From an uncultured Clostridia bacterium (GTDB taxonomy: Bacteria > Bacillota > Clostridia > Lachnospirales > Cellulosilyticaceae): a stretch of 36,857 nucleotides of DNA. The notes beneath the pieces were generated by a model that was given only the letters and a program-made list of their open reading frames with translations, ran no database searches and was not told where the DNA came from. The DNA lies in the NCBI GenBank assembly GCA_937921505.1, contig CAKZUB010000045.1, forward strand, positions 1 through 36,857. The letters run 5' to 3'. The position numbers were made by a program, and so were the translations under genes. Each line of letters begins with the position of its first letter. Position 1 is the first letter of the stretch. Shown piece after piece: positions 7,530 through 18,128 of the stretch.

Positions 7530-10328
7530 TCATTTAGTAGATTGTACATAAATTTTTCTTGCACGTCTTATTGCAGTTTTTGCTGATCGCTTTGCTGCTC
7601 TTAAAAAGCATTTAATAACTTCGTTGCCAATAACAATCAAAGAAGCACAGGCTATAATTTTAATCCACATGGCAATTGATAAAGGAACTGTGTTAAAAAA
7701 TTTCCCAAAGCATTGTGTAATAATAACTTGCATAGCTGCTGTAAAGATAATAATTCTTAGAACAAGTTTATTTTTGAAAAAATTAGGAAGAATACTACCT
7801 GTTCCAAACTCTCTGCAATTAAGTGCATTAAACAAAACACTAAAAGCAAATAAGCTAAAAAGAACAGTTTTTTTCTCTGTTATATGCTCTAGCGTATGCG
7901 AAGAAGCACCCAAGAAATTCCATTTGATCTGTACGAAAAGTAAAGCTGTAATAAATAAGCTATTAATAATAATTGTTCTTACCATAAAAGGATTAATAAT
8001 ATTAACATCTCTCTTAATAGGTTTTCTTTTCATGACGCTTGCTCTAACTGGTTCAAGTCCTAGAGCTAAGGCAGGAGGGCCATCCATAATAATATTTATC
8101 CATAATAAATGAATCGTTGTAAATGGCATTTCAAATCCCAGAAGCTGACTGATAATTGCAATTAAGAAAGCTATAATATTAACACTTAGCTGAAATTGGA
8201 TAAATCTTTGAAAATTATTATAAATCCCTCTTCCCCATTTAATTGCTTCTACAATCGTACTAAAGCTATCATCTGTTAAAATGATATCTGCTGCGTTTTT
8301 ACTCACCTCTGTACCCGCTATCCCCATTGCAATCCCTACATCCGCTTTTGAAAGCGCTGGTGCGTCATTAATCCCATCTCCTGTTACAGCAACAACCTCC
8401 CCGGCTTTTTGCAAAGCTTGTACAATACGCATTTTGGTATCGGGTTTAGATCTAGCAACAATACTAATATACTTTATTTGTTTAATAAGTGCCTCTTCAC
8501 TAAGAGTATCAATATAAGTAGCTTCAACTGCTCTTAATTTTGGACCTACGAGACCTATCTCTCTTCCTATTGCTTTTGCTGTTTGAATATTATCTCCTGT
8601 TAGCATTTTTATTTCTATCCCAGCTGTTCTAGCAGTAGTAATAGCTTCTTTGACGCCTTCTCTTAACGGATCATTAATACCTACAAACCCGTCAAAAGTA
8701 AGTTGTTTGCCAACTTTCGATTCTTGTAATATATGCGTTGCCTTAGGTATTCTTTGATGTGCAAAAGCAAGCACACGCATAGCATCAGACTGCAGTAATC
8801 CCATCTGATATAAAATTTCTTTTACCCGGTCTTCACTCAATTTTCTTACTTTTCCATTTACATTTTCATAGCTGCATTGTTTTAAGATAACCTCTGGAGC
8901 TCCTTTTGATAGAATCTGATAGTTGTCTTGTTTAAGGATCACAGTAAGCATATATTTATTTTCAGAAGAGAAGGGAATTTGCTTAACAATATTTTCTTGA
9001 CGTCTGTAGGCTACATAATCATGGTTTTTACATAAAGATAATAAAGCACATTCTGTTGCACTTCCTATGTATTTTTCTTCTCCTCTATACCTTTCAATAT
9101 CTGCTGTGCTATTAAGTATGCAATTATCCAAAAAATCTTGATACTTATCAATATCCTTATATTTTAGATAGTTTCCTTCTACATATATTTCACAAACTTT
9201 CATTTTATTCTGTGTAAGTGTTCCTGTTTTATCACTGCATATCACACTTACTGCTCCAATCGTCTCGCAAGCTTCCTTTTTTCTAACTAATACATTTATT
9301 TTTGCCATCTGCTTCATTGTAATGGCAAGTGTTATATTAATCATCGTAGGAAGTCCTTCTGGTACTGCTGCAACAATTAAAGCAACACATACAATAAAAG
9401 CTGTTTTAATTTCTGGGAAACTTACAAGTAGTGGCTGCAATGAATGTATTATTGCTTTAAAACTTGTAAAATCTATCTTGATAGAACTTTCTTGTATAAT
9501 TTGCATCAACATATAGATAAAGAGCATGCTGGCAATACCTGTTGATATTTTAGAAATAGTTTTTCCAAGCCCATCCATCTTGATTTCAAGCGGAGTATCT
9601 TCTTCCTTATCTCCTAAGGCTTTAGCAATATGTCCCATTTCTGTATGATCTCCAGTTGTAGTAACCACCATTTTTGCACTGCCACAGGCAATAAGCGTTC
9701 CTCCAAATAACATATTATATTGTTTTTGTGGTACAGGATCTTGCGTAATAGCCTGTCCTTCTACTATAAAAACTTCTTCTTTCACAATTCCAGGCTTTTT
9801 ACTTACATCATCAGACTCTCCCGTAAGCATATCTTCTCTTACTTTAAGATCTACTGATTCTATAATTCTTCCATCAGCAGGTACACGATCTCCACTTTCA
9901 AGAAACACAATATCTCCTGGGATAATCTCACTCTTATGAATCAAAACTTTGCTCTCATTTCTAAGTACTTTAACTGAAATATCTTCTGTCATTTTATTTA
10001 AAGCCTCAGCAGCCTTCTTAGATCTGCTTTCTGTTAATAATCCTATTGAACTGCCTATTATTATGGCTAAACATATACCAATGCCATCTTGATACTCTTT
10101 GATTAAAAAGCTAATTCCTGCCGCAATAAGCAAAATGACAATGAGCTGACCCGTAAGAATTTCTTTTATTTCTTGCACCATACTCTTTTCTTTAAGCTTA
10201 CTAAACGTATTAGGTCCATAGTGTTGTAGTCTATTACAAGCGTCTTTATTTGATAACCCTTTGTGTTTATCAACACTTAGCTCCTTCAAAAGGCTATTCA
10301 TATCTTTATTATAGTACTGCTGCCTCAT
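7530..10328 (-). CDS. P-type cation ATPase, probable P2A calcium pump
   Basis: A membrane pump that exports cations, most likely Ca2+, using ATP. The 932 residues carry all P-type motifs: TGES at about 169-172 (actuator), Asp366 in CSDKTGTLTQ (phosphorylated residue) and GDGINDAPAL (hinge). PEGLP at 323-327 in helix M4 and NIIMDGPP in M6 match the calcium-site residues of P2A (SERCA/PMR1-like) pumps, while the M5 segment keeps an Asn (QLSVNIIAF). An N-terminal cation-ATPase domain and four C-terminal membrane helices complete the family layout. AGAGGAA precedes the ATG. It appears monocistronic. Mn2+ transport cannot be excluded from sequence. Confidence 0.93.
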   Translation of the reverse strand: MRQQYYNKDMNSLLKELSVDKHKGLSNKDACNRLQHYGPNTFSKLKEKSMVQEIKEILTGQLIVILLIAAGISFLIKEYQDGIGICLAIIIGSSIGLLTESRSKKAAEALNKMTEDISVKVLRNESKVLIHKSEIIPGDIVFLESGDRVPADGRIIESVDLKVREDMLTGESDDVSKKPGIVKEEVFIVEGQAITQDPVPQKQYNMLFGGTLIACGSAKMVVTTTGDHTEMGHIAKALGDKEEDTPLEIKMDGLGKTISKISTGIASMLFIYMLMQIIQESSIKIDFTSFKAIIHSLQPLLVSFPEIKTAFIVCVALIVAAVPEGLPTMINITLAITMKQMAKINVLVRKKEACETIGAVSVICSDKTGTLTQNKMKVCEIYVEGNYLKYKDIDKYQDFLDNCILNSTADIERYRGEEKYIGSATECALLSLCKNHDYVAYRRQENIVKQIPFSSENKYMLTVILKQDNYQILSKGAPEVILKQCSYENVNGKVRKLSEDRVKEILYQMGLLQSDAMRVLAFAHQRIPKATHILQESKVGKQLTFDGFVGINDPLREGVKEAITTARTAGIEIKMLTGDNIQTAKAIGREIGLVGPKLRAVEATYIDTLSEEALIKQIKYISIVARSKPDTKMRIVQALQKAGEVVAVTGDGINDAPALSKADVGIAMGIAGTEVSKNAADIILTDDSFSTIVEAIKWGRGIYNNFQRFIQFQLSVNIIAFLIAIISQLLGFEMPFTTIHLLWINIIMDGPPALALGLEPVRASVMKRKPIKRDVNIINPFMVRTIIINSLFITALLFVQIKWNFLGASSHTLEHITEKKTVLFSLFAFSVLFNALNCREFGTGSILPNFFKNKLVLRIIIFTAAMQVIITQCFGKFFNTVPLSIAMWIKIIACASLIVIGNEVIKCFLRAAKRSAKTAIRRARKIYVQSTK

Positions 10329-10419
10329 AGTATTCCTCTACTTTCTTTATCATACTGTATGTCTATTATCATATATATACAGCTTGTTTTAAGAATATGA
10401 CAAATCAAGTATTATTTGA

Positions 10420-10470
10420 AAAATCTCTTTAATCACTATAGATACTCACTATAATGCTTAAAGAGATTTT
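10420..10470 (-). terminator. Terminator of the activase-like gene
   Basis: Thirteen paired bases (aaaatctctttaa at 10420-10432, ttaaagagatttt at 10458-10470) lie just past the stop codon at 10481. On the minus strand the stem is followed by a T-run. The loop holds two direct copies of cactata. Confidence 0.8.
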
Positions 10471-10480
10471 AAAATTTATT

Positions 10481-13400
10481 TTATAGTTTCTTAAAAGCAG
10501 TTGCCAGCATCAACTTAATACGATTAAGCTGATTAACTTTAGAGGCCCCCGGATCATAATCTACGGTCACGATATTAGCCCTTGGATAAATATTTTTCAC
10601 TTCCTTAACCATTCCTCTTCCTGCACAGTGATTAGGTAAACACCCAAATGGCTGCACACATACAACGTTGTTGATACCTTCTTCTAGCAAACTAATAATT
10701 TCTCCTGTCAAAAACCAGCCTTCTCCCGTCTGATGACCGAGAGACATCACTTTTTGAGCCATTTGCGCCAAGTACTCTATAGTATGCGGCGACGTGAATC
10801 TCTCACTATTTGCGAGCACTTTTTTAATATACTTTCTTTTTTGTTCTAAATAAGCAATGGCAATATTACTACTTATTAGACTTCTAAGTGACTTATCTAG
10901 AAAATGATATTTGAATTTTTGATTATACGCACAATATAGAAAGAAATCGAGAAGGTCTGGCATCACAACTTCTGCTTCTTCATTTTCTATCATTTCTACA
11001 GCATTATTATTAGCCTCTGGATGAAACTTCACAAGGATTTCACCAACGAGTCCTATTTTTGGTTTTTTAACATCTATAATTTCTAATTCATCAAATTCCT
11101 TTATAAGTTGTTCTACATTTTGTCTAAAAACTTTTTGATGACCAGTTCTTATAGTGCTCTTACCTTTTTCAACCCATTTATCATAAAGCAGATTTGCAGA
11201 TCCTTTTATTTTTTCATAAGGCCTTACACGATACAGTACTCTCATCAGTAAATCTCCATATAAAACGGCTTGAACTGCTTTATGAATCAAAGGCGGCGTA
11301 AGTACTAATCCTGGGTTGTCTTTAAACCCTCCTGCATTAAGAGAAATAACAGCCACCTTGGAAAATTCATTATCCATGAGTGCTTTTTTTAAAAGCCCTA
11401 TATAATTAGATGCCCTGCATCCGCCTCCTGTTTGAACCATAATAAGCGAAGTATGACTTGGATCATATTTGCCACTTTTAAGTGCTCTTATAAGTTGCCC
11501 AATAACTATAATCGCTGGATAGCATGCATCGTTATTGACATATTTTAAGCCTTCTTCTATGTCTTCTAGTTCTGTTTTTCCAAGAATTTTTATTTGATAA
11601 CCTGATGTATTAAAAGCCTCTTCTATAAACTGAAAATGTATAGGTGACATTTGTGGAGCTAAAATAGTATGTGTATTTCTCATTTTCTTTGCAAAACAAA
11701 CTCTAGGCGCAGTATTTTGTAATGCCTTTTCAGTTGGTACCTTTTGTCTTTCTAACATAGCCGCCTTAAGTGAACGTATTCTTATTTTGATAGCACCTAA
11801 ACTGCTTCCTTCATCAATTTTAATTAATGTATAGTTTTTGCCTTTTCTTTCTAGTATTTCTTGAGCTTGATCTGAGGTAACTGCATCTATCCCACACCCA
11901 AAGGAGATAAGTTGTACAAGTTCTAAATCTTCTTGATCGCCCACAAAACTTGCTGCTCGGTAAAGTCTATTATGGTAACTCCACTGATCAAGTACTCTAA
12001 GTGGCCTCTCGATCTGACCTAAATGAGCTACAGCATCTTCGGTAAAGACTGCTAAACCTTCTGAGGTAATAATGCGTGTAAGTTCATGGTTTATTTCTGG
12101 ATCTATATGATAAGGTCTTCCACTTACAACAACACCTTGAATACCCTTTTCTCTCATATAGGCTAAGGTCTCTTCTCCCTTTTTTTGAATATCTTTTTTA
12201 AAACGCCGTAAAGCTTCATCTCCCTTTTCTACTGCATGCTTTATTTCTACCTTAGAAATCTTAAACTCTTTAAAGGTTTCATAAAGTTGTTTAATCATAG
12301 ATGCTTTTGAATCAAAATTTAAAAATGGGTATTTAAAACAAATATTTTTTATACTTAGCGCATCAATGTTATTTTTAATAACTTCTGGGTAAGAGGTAAC
12401 AATTGGACAATTATAGTGGTTATCACTCGTATGATCTTCTTTTTTCTCATAGGGAATGGACGGATAAAATATAAATGAAATTCCTTTTTCAATTAAATCA
12501 ATAATATGTCCATGAACTATTTTCGCTGGATAACAAATAGACTCCGATGGAATAGTTGCAATTCCCTTCTCATATATAGCTTTTGTTGACCTTGAAGAGA
12601 GCTGTATACTAAATTCTAATGTTGTAAAAAAAGCATGCCAGAATGGATAATGTTCATAAATATTTAATACTCTTGGCATACCAACTACACCTCTTTTTGC
12701 TTGCTTAATATCTAGATTCTTATACGCAAAGGTTTTGTCATACTTGTATTCATACAAATTAGGCATTGCATCAGTAACAACCCAGTCTTGGTTCATTTTT
12801 TCACATTTATTGCCATAAGTAAAACGTCTGCCATCACTTAGTTCATTAACAGTTAATAAACATTTATTTTCACAGCCCTTACACCTCAAAGGTTTTTTAA
12901 CAATCTTAAGCTGCTTAATTTGTTCTTCCATCATCAAAGTACTTTTTGTATTTCCAGCTCTCTTTCTGGCTAATAAAGCGGCACCATAAGCCCCCATAAT
13001 CCCTGCTATATCCGGCCTTACAACTTCTTTTCCAAGCATGATTTCAATAGCTCTTAGAATAGCGTCATTATAAAAAGTGCCTCCTTGCACAATAATTTTA
13101 TCACCTATTTCACTCGTATTTCTTAGCTTAATCACTTTATAAAAAGCATTTTTAATAACCGAATAAGACAGCCCTGGTGAAATATCACCTATTGTTGCGC
13201 CTTCCTTTTGGGCTTCCTTAACTTTTGAATTCATAAAAACAGTACATCTGCTTCCGAGATCAACAGGATTTTTAGCTTTAAGTGCTTCGCATGCAAAGTC
13301 TTCTATAGCCATTCCTAAAGAATTACTAAACATTTCAACAAAAGAACCACATCCCGAAGAGCATGCTTCATTCAAAACAACTGACTGAATGACTCCATTT

Positions 13401-14692
13401 TTTGTCTTTATGCACTTCATGTCCTGTCCACCAATATCCAAAATAAAGTCTACGCCCTTTAAAAAGTTTTCAGCCGCAGTATAATGAGCTATTGTCTCAA
13501 CTTCTCCAATATCCATTTGATAAGTATTTTTTATTAATCCTTCTCCATATCCAGTGACACATGAATAAGCTATGTGTACATCACTTGGAAGCTCATTGTA
13601 CAGTTTCAGTAGCTCGTTGGATATGAGTTTTAAAGGATCTCCTTTGTTGCTTCCGTAAAAAGAATAAAGTAAGCTTCCTGTTTCACTTACAAGCGCTATT
13701 TTTGTTGTTGTTGATCCTGCATCTATACCTAAAAAAGCTTTACCTTTATACTCCTCTAGATTTTGTCGTGGAACCTTATGACGCTTATGCCGCTCTTTAA
13801 AAATTTGTATATCTTGGTCACTTTCAAATAATGGCTGCAATGTATTTTGAGTAGATAATTCATCCGTAATGTCTTCAAGTCTTTTGATAAGTTCTTTAAA
13901 CGACATCTCTACACTTTGCTTAGCAAGTACTGCTGCACCTAATGCTACAAATAACTCTGGATTTTCTGGCAAGATAGCCTCATCTTCTGCCAGCTTTAAA
14001 GTTTCAATAAATCTCTTCCTAAGCTCGGATAAAAAGTAAAGAGGCCCTCCTAAAAAGCTAACTTTACCTGTAATTAACTTACCACAGGCAAGTACGCTGA
14101 TCGTTTGATTGACAACGGCTTGAAAGATAGACACAGCAATATCTTCTTTAGCAACTCCCTCATTGATTAAAGGCTGAATATCTGTTTTTGCAAATACGCC
14201 ACATCTTGCTGCAATAGGGTAAATCACTTTATACCCTTTGGCAAGCTCATTAAGTCCTATTGCATCTGTCTGTAATAATGTAGCCATTTGATCTATGAAT
14301 GCACCCGTTCCTCCTGCACAAGTACCATTCATTCGTTGCTCAAGCCCTCCCTTAAAAAAGGTAATCTTGGCATCTTCTCCCCCAAGTTCTATCGCCACAT
14401 CCACATCGTTTGTATAGGTTTCAACGGCTTCAGTACAGCATATCACTTCCTGCACAAATTTCACGCCAATGATACCCGCAATGCCAATAGCTCCTGAACC
14501 CGTAATAACAGGCTTTATGGGGCGATCTTCTAATATTGTGTAGCTTTCTCTTAGAAATTTAATAAGGGTATTTTTAACATCTGAATAATGTCTTTCATAT
14601 CTAGAGAAAATTATTTCTGATCTTTCATTTAAAAATACTAATTTTATAGTTGTTGATCCAACATCAACCCCTACATATAAAATATTATTCAT
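10481..14692 (-). CDS. Giant 2-hydroxyacyl-CoA dehydratase activase-like protein
   Basis: A 1403-residue fusion related to the ATP-dependent activators (HgdC/BadF family) that deliver electrons to 2-hydroxyacyl-CoA dehydratases and benzoyl-CoA reductases. Two ASKHA ATPase domains follow each other (about 1-265, opening GVDVGSTTIK; about 318-580, opening GIDAGSTTTK). Each has an iron-sulfur-type cysteine segment (Cys125 in NGTCAGGTG; Cys444/448 in NEACSSGCGS). A CxxCxxxC cluster (Cys604, 607, 611) follows, then a DUF2229-like region and a C-terminal HgdB-like half with further cysteines. Such fusions are common in Clostridia and their substrate is unknown. No dehydratase genes are adjacent, so a radical-generating reductase partner is uncertain. 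GGGGAG precedes the ATG. Confidence 0.88.
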   Translation of the reverse strand: MNNILYVGVDVGSTTIKLVFLNERSEIIFSRYERHYSDVKNTLIKFLRESYTILEDRPIKPVITGSGAIGIAGIIGVKFVQEVICCTEAVETYTNDVDVAIELGGEDAKITFFKGGLEQRMNGTCAGGTGAFIDQMATLLQTDAIGLNELAKGYKVIYPIAARCGVFAKTDIQPLINEGVAKEDIAVSIFQAVVNQTISVLACGKLITGKVSFLGGPLYFLSELRKRFIETLKLAEDEAILPENPELFVALGAAVLAKQSVEMSFKELIKRLEDITDELSTQNTLQPLFESDQDIQIFKERHKRHKVPRQNLEEYKGKAFLGIDAGSTTTKIALVSETGSLLYSFYGSNKGDPLKLISNELLKLYNELPSDVHIAYSCVTGYGEGLIKNTYQMDIGEVETIAHYTAAENFLKGVDFILDIGGQDMKCIKTKNGVIQSVVLNEACSSGCGSFVEMFSNSLGMAIEDFACEALKAKNPVDLGSRCTVFMNSKVKEAQKEGATIGDISPGLSYSVIKNAFYKVIKLRNTSEIGDKIIVQGGTFYNDAILRAIEIMLGKEVVRPDIAGIMGAYGAALLARKRAGNTKSTLMMEEQIKQLKIVKKPLRCKGCENKCLLTVNELSDGRRFTYGNKCEKMNQDWVVTDAMPNLYEYKYDKTFAYKNLDIKQAKRGVVGMPRVLNIYEHYPFWHAFFTTLEFSIQLSSRSTKAIYEKGIATIPSESICYPAKIVHGHIIDLIEKGISFIFYPSIPYEKKEDHTSDNHYNCPIVTSYPEVIKNNIDALSIKNICFKYPFLNFDSKASMIKQLYETFKEFKISKVEIKHAVEKGDEALRRFKKDIQKKGEETLAYMREKGIQGVVVSGRPYHIDPEINHELTRIITSEGLAVFTEDAVAHLGQIERPLRVLDQWSYHNRLYRAASFVGDQEDLELVQLISFGCGIDAVTSDQAQEILERKGKNYTLIKIDEGSSLGAIKIRIRSLKAAMLERQKVPTEKALQNTAPRVCFAKKMRNTHTILAPQMSPIHFQFIEEAFNTSGYQIKILGKTELEDIEEGLKYVNNDACYPAIIVIGQLIRALKSGKYDPSHTSLIMVQTGGGCRASNYIGLLKKALMDNEFSKVAVISLNAGGFKDNPGLVLTPPLIHKAVQAVLYGDLLMRVLYRVRPYEKIKGSANLLYDKWVEKGKSTIRTGHQKVFRQNVEQLIKEFDELEIIDVKKPKIGLVGEILVKFHPEANNNAVEMIENEEAEVVMPDLLDFFLYCAYNQKFKYHFLDKSLRSLISSNIAIAYLEQKRKYIKKVLANSERFTSPHTIEYLAQMAQKVMSLGHQTGEGWFLTGEIISLLEEGINNVVCVQPFGCLPNHCAGRGMVKEVKNIYPRANIVTVDYDPGASKVNQLNRIKLMLATAFKKL

Positions 14693-14905
14693 ATAACACT
14701 CCCCAACGTGTAAGATAATGATGATATTTTACTTATGTGTATCTATCTATTTAGCAAATTAATTTATAGACTGTTTATACAGACTAGCCTATATTTTAAT
14801 CCTATTCTATCTTTTTATAAAAAACTCAACTATATTATTCTACGATAGAAAATTCAAAAAAGAACCTTATTTTTAATTTAATAGCTATTCTATTTTATAA
14901 AATAT

Positions 14906-14941
14906 AAAAAGAGATAGATAGGCTTATGACCTATCTATCTC
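14906..14941 (-). terminator. valS terminator
   Basis: A 12-bp perfect stem (gagatagatagg at 14911-14922, cctatctatctc at 14930-14941) with a 7-nt loop. On the minus strand it is followed by five Ts, just after the valS stop codon. Confidence 0.9.
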
Positions 14942-14954
14942 CTAATGTCTATAA

Positions 14955-17594
14955 CTAACTAAGTTTAGTGATGCGTTCTACTACAACAGCGAGCATAGCT
15001 TGATATTTCTCGCGCTTTGATGTTTCTTCTTCTATAAGCTTAGCAGGTGCTTTTGCCACAAACCCTTCGTTAGAAAGTTTTTTATTTACACGTTCTATCT
15101 CTGCTTCTAATTTATCTTTTTCTTTTGTCAATCTTTCTAGTTCTTTTTGTAAATCTACCAGATCTGCAAATGGAATATACAAAGTTGCATTTGGAATAAT
15201 AGTCGATACAGCGTCACTATCTACACCTTTTGTATCTTGTTGAATAACTACTTCTGAAGCTGATGCCAATACGCTAAAGAATATGCTTCCTCTTTCAAAG
15301 ATATCACGTATCTTTGCATCTTCTGATACAACAAATACTTTTGCCTTTCTTGATGGCGGCACATTCATTTCACTTCTAAGGTTACGTATATTACGTACTG
15401 CCCCTTTAATAAGTTCTATTTCTTGTTCATCTGACGCGAATTGCCATGCTGTTTGAAAAGTTGGCCACTCTGAAATCATAATGCTTTCTTCGTGATCTTG
15501 AAGACTCATAAATATTTCTTCTGTTATAAATGGCATATACGGATGAAGCATCTTTAAAACATTAATCATAACTGTTTTGAGTGTCCATAGAGCTGCTGGT
15601 CTTGAATTGTCTTCTTTATTATAAAGACGCGGTTTGACCATCTCTATATACCAATCACAAAATTCTTCCCAAGCAAAATCATAAAGTTTTTGAACAGCTA
15701 CTCCTAACTCATATTTATCCATATTCTCTGTAACTTCCTGAATAAGTGTATTAACTTTAGAAAGAATCCACCTATCAGCAGCTGTTAAACTTTCTTTATC
15801 TACTTTTAAATGGATCGTGTCATCCTCAAAGTTCATTAACATAAACCTTGTAGCATTCCATAACTTATTACCGAAATTACGATTAGCCTCAACTCTTTCA
15901 TAGTAAAAACGCATATCATTGCCTGGTGCATTGCCTGTTACAAGCGTGAGTCTTAACGCATCTGCACCATACTTTTCGATAACTTCAAGAGGATCTATCC
16001 CATTTCCAAGCGACTTACTCATCTTGCGTCCCTCTGAATCTCTTACAAGTCCATGAATAAGTACATCCTTAAACGGTACTTCTCCCATCTGTTCAAGTCC
16101 TGAAAATACCATGCGAACTACCCAGAAGAAAATAATATCATAGCCTGTAACGAGTACACTTGTTGGATAAAAGTGCTCTAATTCTTTTGTGTTTTCAGGC
16201 CACCCGAGTGTCGAAAAAGGCCACAGTGCTGAACTAAACCATGTATCTAGTGTATCTTCATCTTGAGTAAGTTCACTGCCTTCGCACTTACTGCACTTAG
16301 ATGGTTTTTCTCTTGAAATAATGATTTCGCCACAATCTTGACAATAGTAGGCAGGTATTCTGTGTCCCCACCATAACTGACGTGAAATACACCAGTCTCT
16401 TATGTTTTCAAGCCAATTAAGATAGATTTTCCCAAACCTTTCAGGTACAAAATGAAGGTCTCCTTCTTTAAGTGCTGCAATAGCTGGCTTTGCCATTTCT
16501 TCCATCTTTACAAACCATTGTGCTTTTACCATAGGTTCTATGACACACTTACAGCGATCATGAGTACCTACATTATGAGTATGAGGCTCCACTTTAATGA
16601 GAAAACCTTGTGCCTCAAGATCTTGGACGATCACTTTTCTTGCCTCATAACGATCAAGTCCTGCATATTTACCTGCCGCTTCACTCATTGTACCATCATC
16701 ACTTAATACACAAATTTGTGGCAACTGATGACGCATACCTACTTCAAAGTCATTAGGATCATGTGCAGGTGTAATTTTAACAACTCCAGTTCCAAACTCC
16801 ATATCAACATACTCATCTGCAATAATAGGAATTTCTTTATTCATAAGAGGAAGTATAACTGTCTTACCTATTAAATGTGCATATCTCTCATCTTTGGGAT
16901 TTACCGCTACTGCAGTATCGCCAAGCAATGTTTCTGGTCTTGTTGTTGCAAGGTTAATAAATTCACTTGAATTTGCAATAGGATATCTTAAGTGAAAAAA
17001 GCTTCCTTCTTTTTCAGTATGTTCTACTTCTGCATCAGAAATAGATGTGCCACACACAGGGCACCAGTTAATAATCCTAGCTCCTCGGTAAATATAACCT
17101 TTTTCATGTAATTTAATAAATACTTCCTGTACTGCATGAGAAAGTCCTTCGTCCATAGTAAAACGTTCTCTTTCCCAATCACAAGAGCTTCCTATCTTTT
17201 TAAGCTGTTCTATAATGCGTCCACCATACTTTTCTTTCCATTCCCATGCTTTAACAAGAAAAGCTTCACGGCCTAGATCTTCTTTTGAAATCCCTTCCTT
17301 AGTGAGCTGCTCTACAATCTTCACCTCAGTTGCAATACTTGCATGATCTGTACCTGGCATCCAAAGCGTATTATAGCCTTGCATGCGCTTATATCTTATT
17401 AAAATATCTTGTAGGGCATTATCAAGAGCATGTCCCATATGAAGTTGACCTGTAATATTAGGTGGGGGCATAACTATGGTAAAAGGTTCTTTTTTAGAGT
17501 CCACCTCAGCATGAAAATATCCTTTATCCATCCATTTTTTATAAAGCCTTTCTTCTACTTGACTAGGTTCATATATTTTTTCTAAATCTTTCAC
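14955..17594 (-). CDS. valS: Valine--tRNA ligase
   Basis: Charges tRNA-Val with valine and edits misactivated threonine. The 879 residues show the class I features: PPPNITGQLHMGHAL with HMGH at 52-55, KMSKS at about 524-528 in GRKMSKSLGN, and a CPVCG ... CQDC ... CSKC set of cysteines that may bind zinc. The C-terminal 65 residues form the coiled coil (QKELERLTKEKDKLEAEIERVNKK) typical of bacterial ValRS. The start is GTG behind AGGAGG. It is the second gene after a valine-type T-box, 27 bp downstream of a small membrane protein gene, so both should rise when tRNA-Val is uncharged. Confidence 0.97.
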   Translation of the reverse strand: MKDLEKIYEPSQVEERLYKKWMDKGYFHAEVDSKKEPFTIVMPPPNITGQLHMGHALDNALQDILIRYKRMQGYNTLWMPGTDHASIATEVKIVEQLTKEGISKEDLGREAFLVKAWEWKEKYGGRIIEQLKKIGSSCDWERERFTMDEGLSHAVQEVFIKLHEKGYIYRGARIINWCPVCGTSISDAEVEHTEKEGSFFHLRYPIANSSEFINLATTRPETLLGDTAVAVNPKDERYAHLIGKTVILPLMNKEIPIIADEYVDMEFGTGVVKITPAHDPNDFEVGMRHQLPQICVLSDDGTMSEAAGKYAGLDRYEARKVIVQDLEAQGFLIKVEPHTHNVGTHDRCKCVIEPMVKAQWFVKMEEMAKPAIAALKEGDLHFVPERFGKIYLNWLENIRDWCISRQLWWGHRIPAYYCQDCGEIIISREKPSKCSKCEGSELTQDEDTLDTWFSSALWPFSTLGWPENTKELEHFYPTSVLVTGYDIIFFWVVRMVFSGLEQMGEVPFKDVLIHGLVRDSEGRKMSKSLGNGIDPLEVIEKYGADALRLTLVTGNAPGNDMRFYYERVEANRNFGNKLWNATRFMLMNFEDDTIHLKVDKESLTAADRWILSKVNTLIQEVTENMDKYELGVAVQKLYDFAWEEFCDWYIEMVKPRLYNKEDNSRPAALWTLKTVMINVLKMLHPYMPFITEEIFMSLQDHEESIMISEWPTFQTAWQFASDEQEIELIKGAVRNIRNLRSEMNVPPSRKAKVFVVSEDAKIRDIFERGSIFFSVLASASEVVIQQDTKGVDSDAVSTIIPNATLYIPFADLVDLQKELERLTKEKDKLEAEIERVNKKLSNEGFVAKAPAKLIEEETSKREKYQAMLAVVVERITKLS

Positions 17595-17621
17595 TTTTAT
17601 TCCTCCTGTATCTGTTATATC

Positions 17622-17819
17622 TTAAATCATCAAAAATAAAAAACCTATTACACTTACCACAAAACCTGCCATCTTAACAGCAATTACAGCGCCACTTAAA
17701 AGCATCTGCATTTCTTCTTTATCCTGTTGGTCAAGTTTTGTTTTTGCCATGACTATACGTTTTGCAGCAAAGGTAATGATTACCCCAATACAAAACAACA
17801 TAAAGCCCACTATTTGCAT
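17622..17819 (-). CDS. Small two-helix membrane protein in the valS operon
   Basis: A 65-residue protein of unknown function. Two hydrophobic segments (about 2-19, IVGFMLFCIGVIITFAA, and about 44-65, GAVIAVKMAGFVVSVIGFLFLMI) flank a charged, Lys/Gln-rich stretch (KTKLDQQDKEE), so it probably forms a membrane hairpin. A Shine-Dalgarno sequence (AGGTAGGTG) sits before the ATG. It is the first gene after the T-box terminator and lies 27 bp ahead of valS, so its expression is tied to valine-tRNA charging. I see no link between its sequence and tRNA charging; it may simply be carried in the operon. Confidence 0.8.
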   Translation of the reverse strand: MQIVGFMLFCIGVIITFAAKRIVMAKTKLDQQDKEEMQMLLSGAVIAVKMAGFVVSVIGFLFLMI

Positions 17820-17863
17820 GGTTTCACCTACCTTTATATTTCTTCTTAAATGCTTGGTAAAAA

Positions 17864-18078
17864 CAAAAAAAGTCCTTTCATCCTTATTTTAAGGACGAAA
17901 AAACTCGTGGTACCACCTTAATTCTTTACACTTGTGTAAAGCTCTCAAATTGCTGTAACGGGCATACCCGCTATTTTCTACTCTAAGTTCAAAAATAGTG
18001 CTCAAAAGCTACCTTCTAATATCCTTTGCGCAAGAAGACTTTCAGCTTATCAATCCTCTCTCTCTAACCGCAATTATA
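17864..18078 (-). promoter_or_regulatory. Valine T-box riboswitch with promoter
   Basis: Read on the minus strand. A TATAAT -10 box (18073-18078) is followed by a Stem I start (TTGCGGTTAGAGAGAG) that resembles the AGAGAG/K-turn region of known T-boxes. The specifier is most likely GTA (18010-18012): the following G and TTGAGCA fit the spacing of the well-known glyQS T-box. A Stem III hairpin (gcgggtatgcccgtt) precedes the hallmark AAGGTGGTACCACG (17906-17919). The terminator stem pairs GTCCTT with AAGGAC (17872-17896) and ends in a T-run. Uncharged tRNA-Val would stabilise the antiterminator and allow transcription into the small gene and valS. The specifier call rests on manual alignment from memory. 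Confidence 0.92.
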
Positions 18079-18128
18079 CTATACTCCTCTTTATCATTGC
18101 ATCTTCTATTATTCGATTTATTTATATT

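Noticed and set aside
7624..8112. Open frame of 162 codons antisense to the ATPase gene
   Set aside because: It lies inside the well-conserved P-type ATPase coding sequence on the other strand, has no ribosome binding site and resembles no protein.
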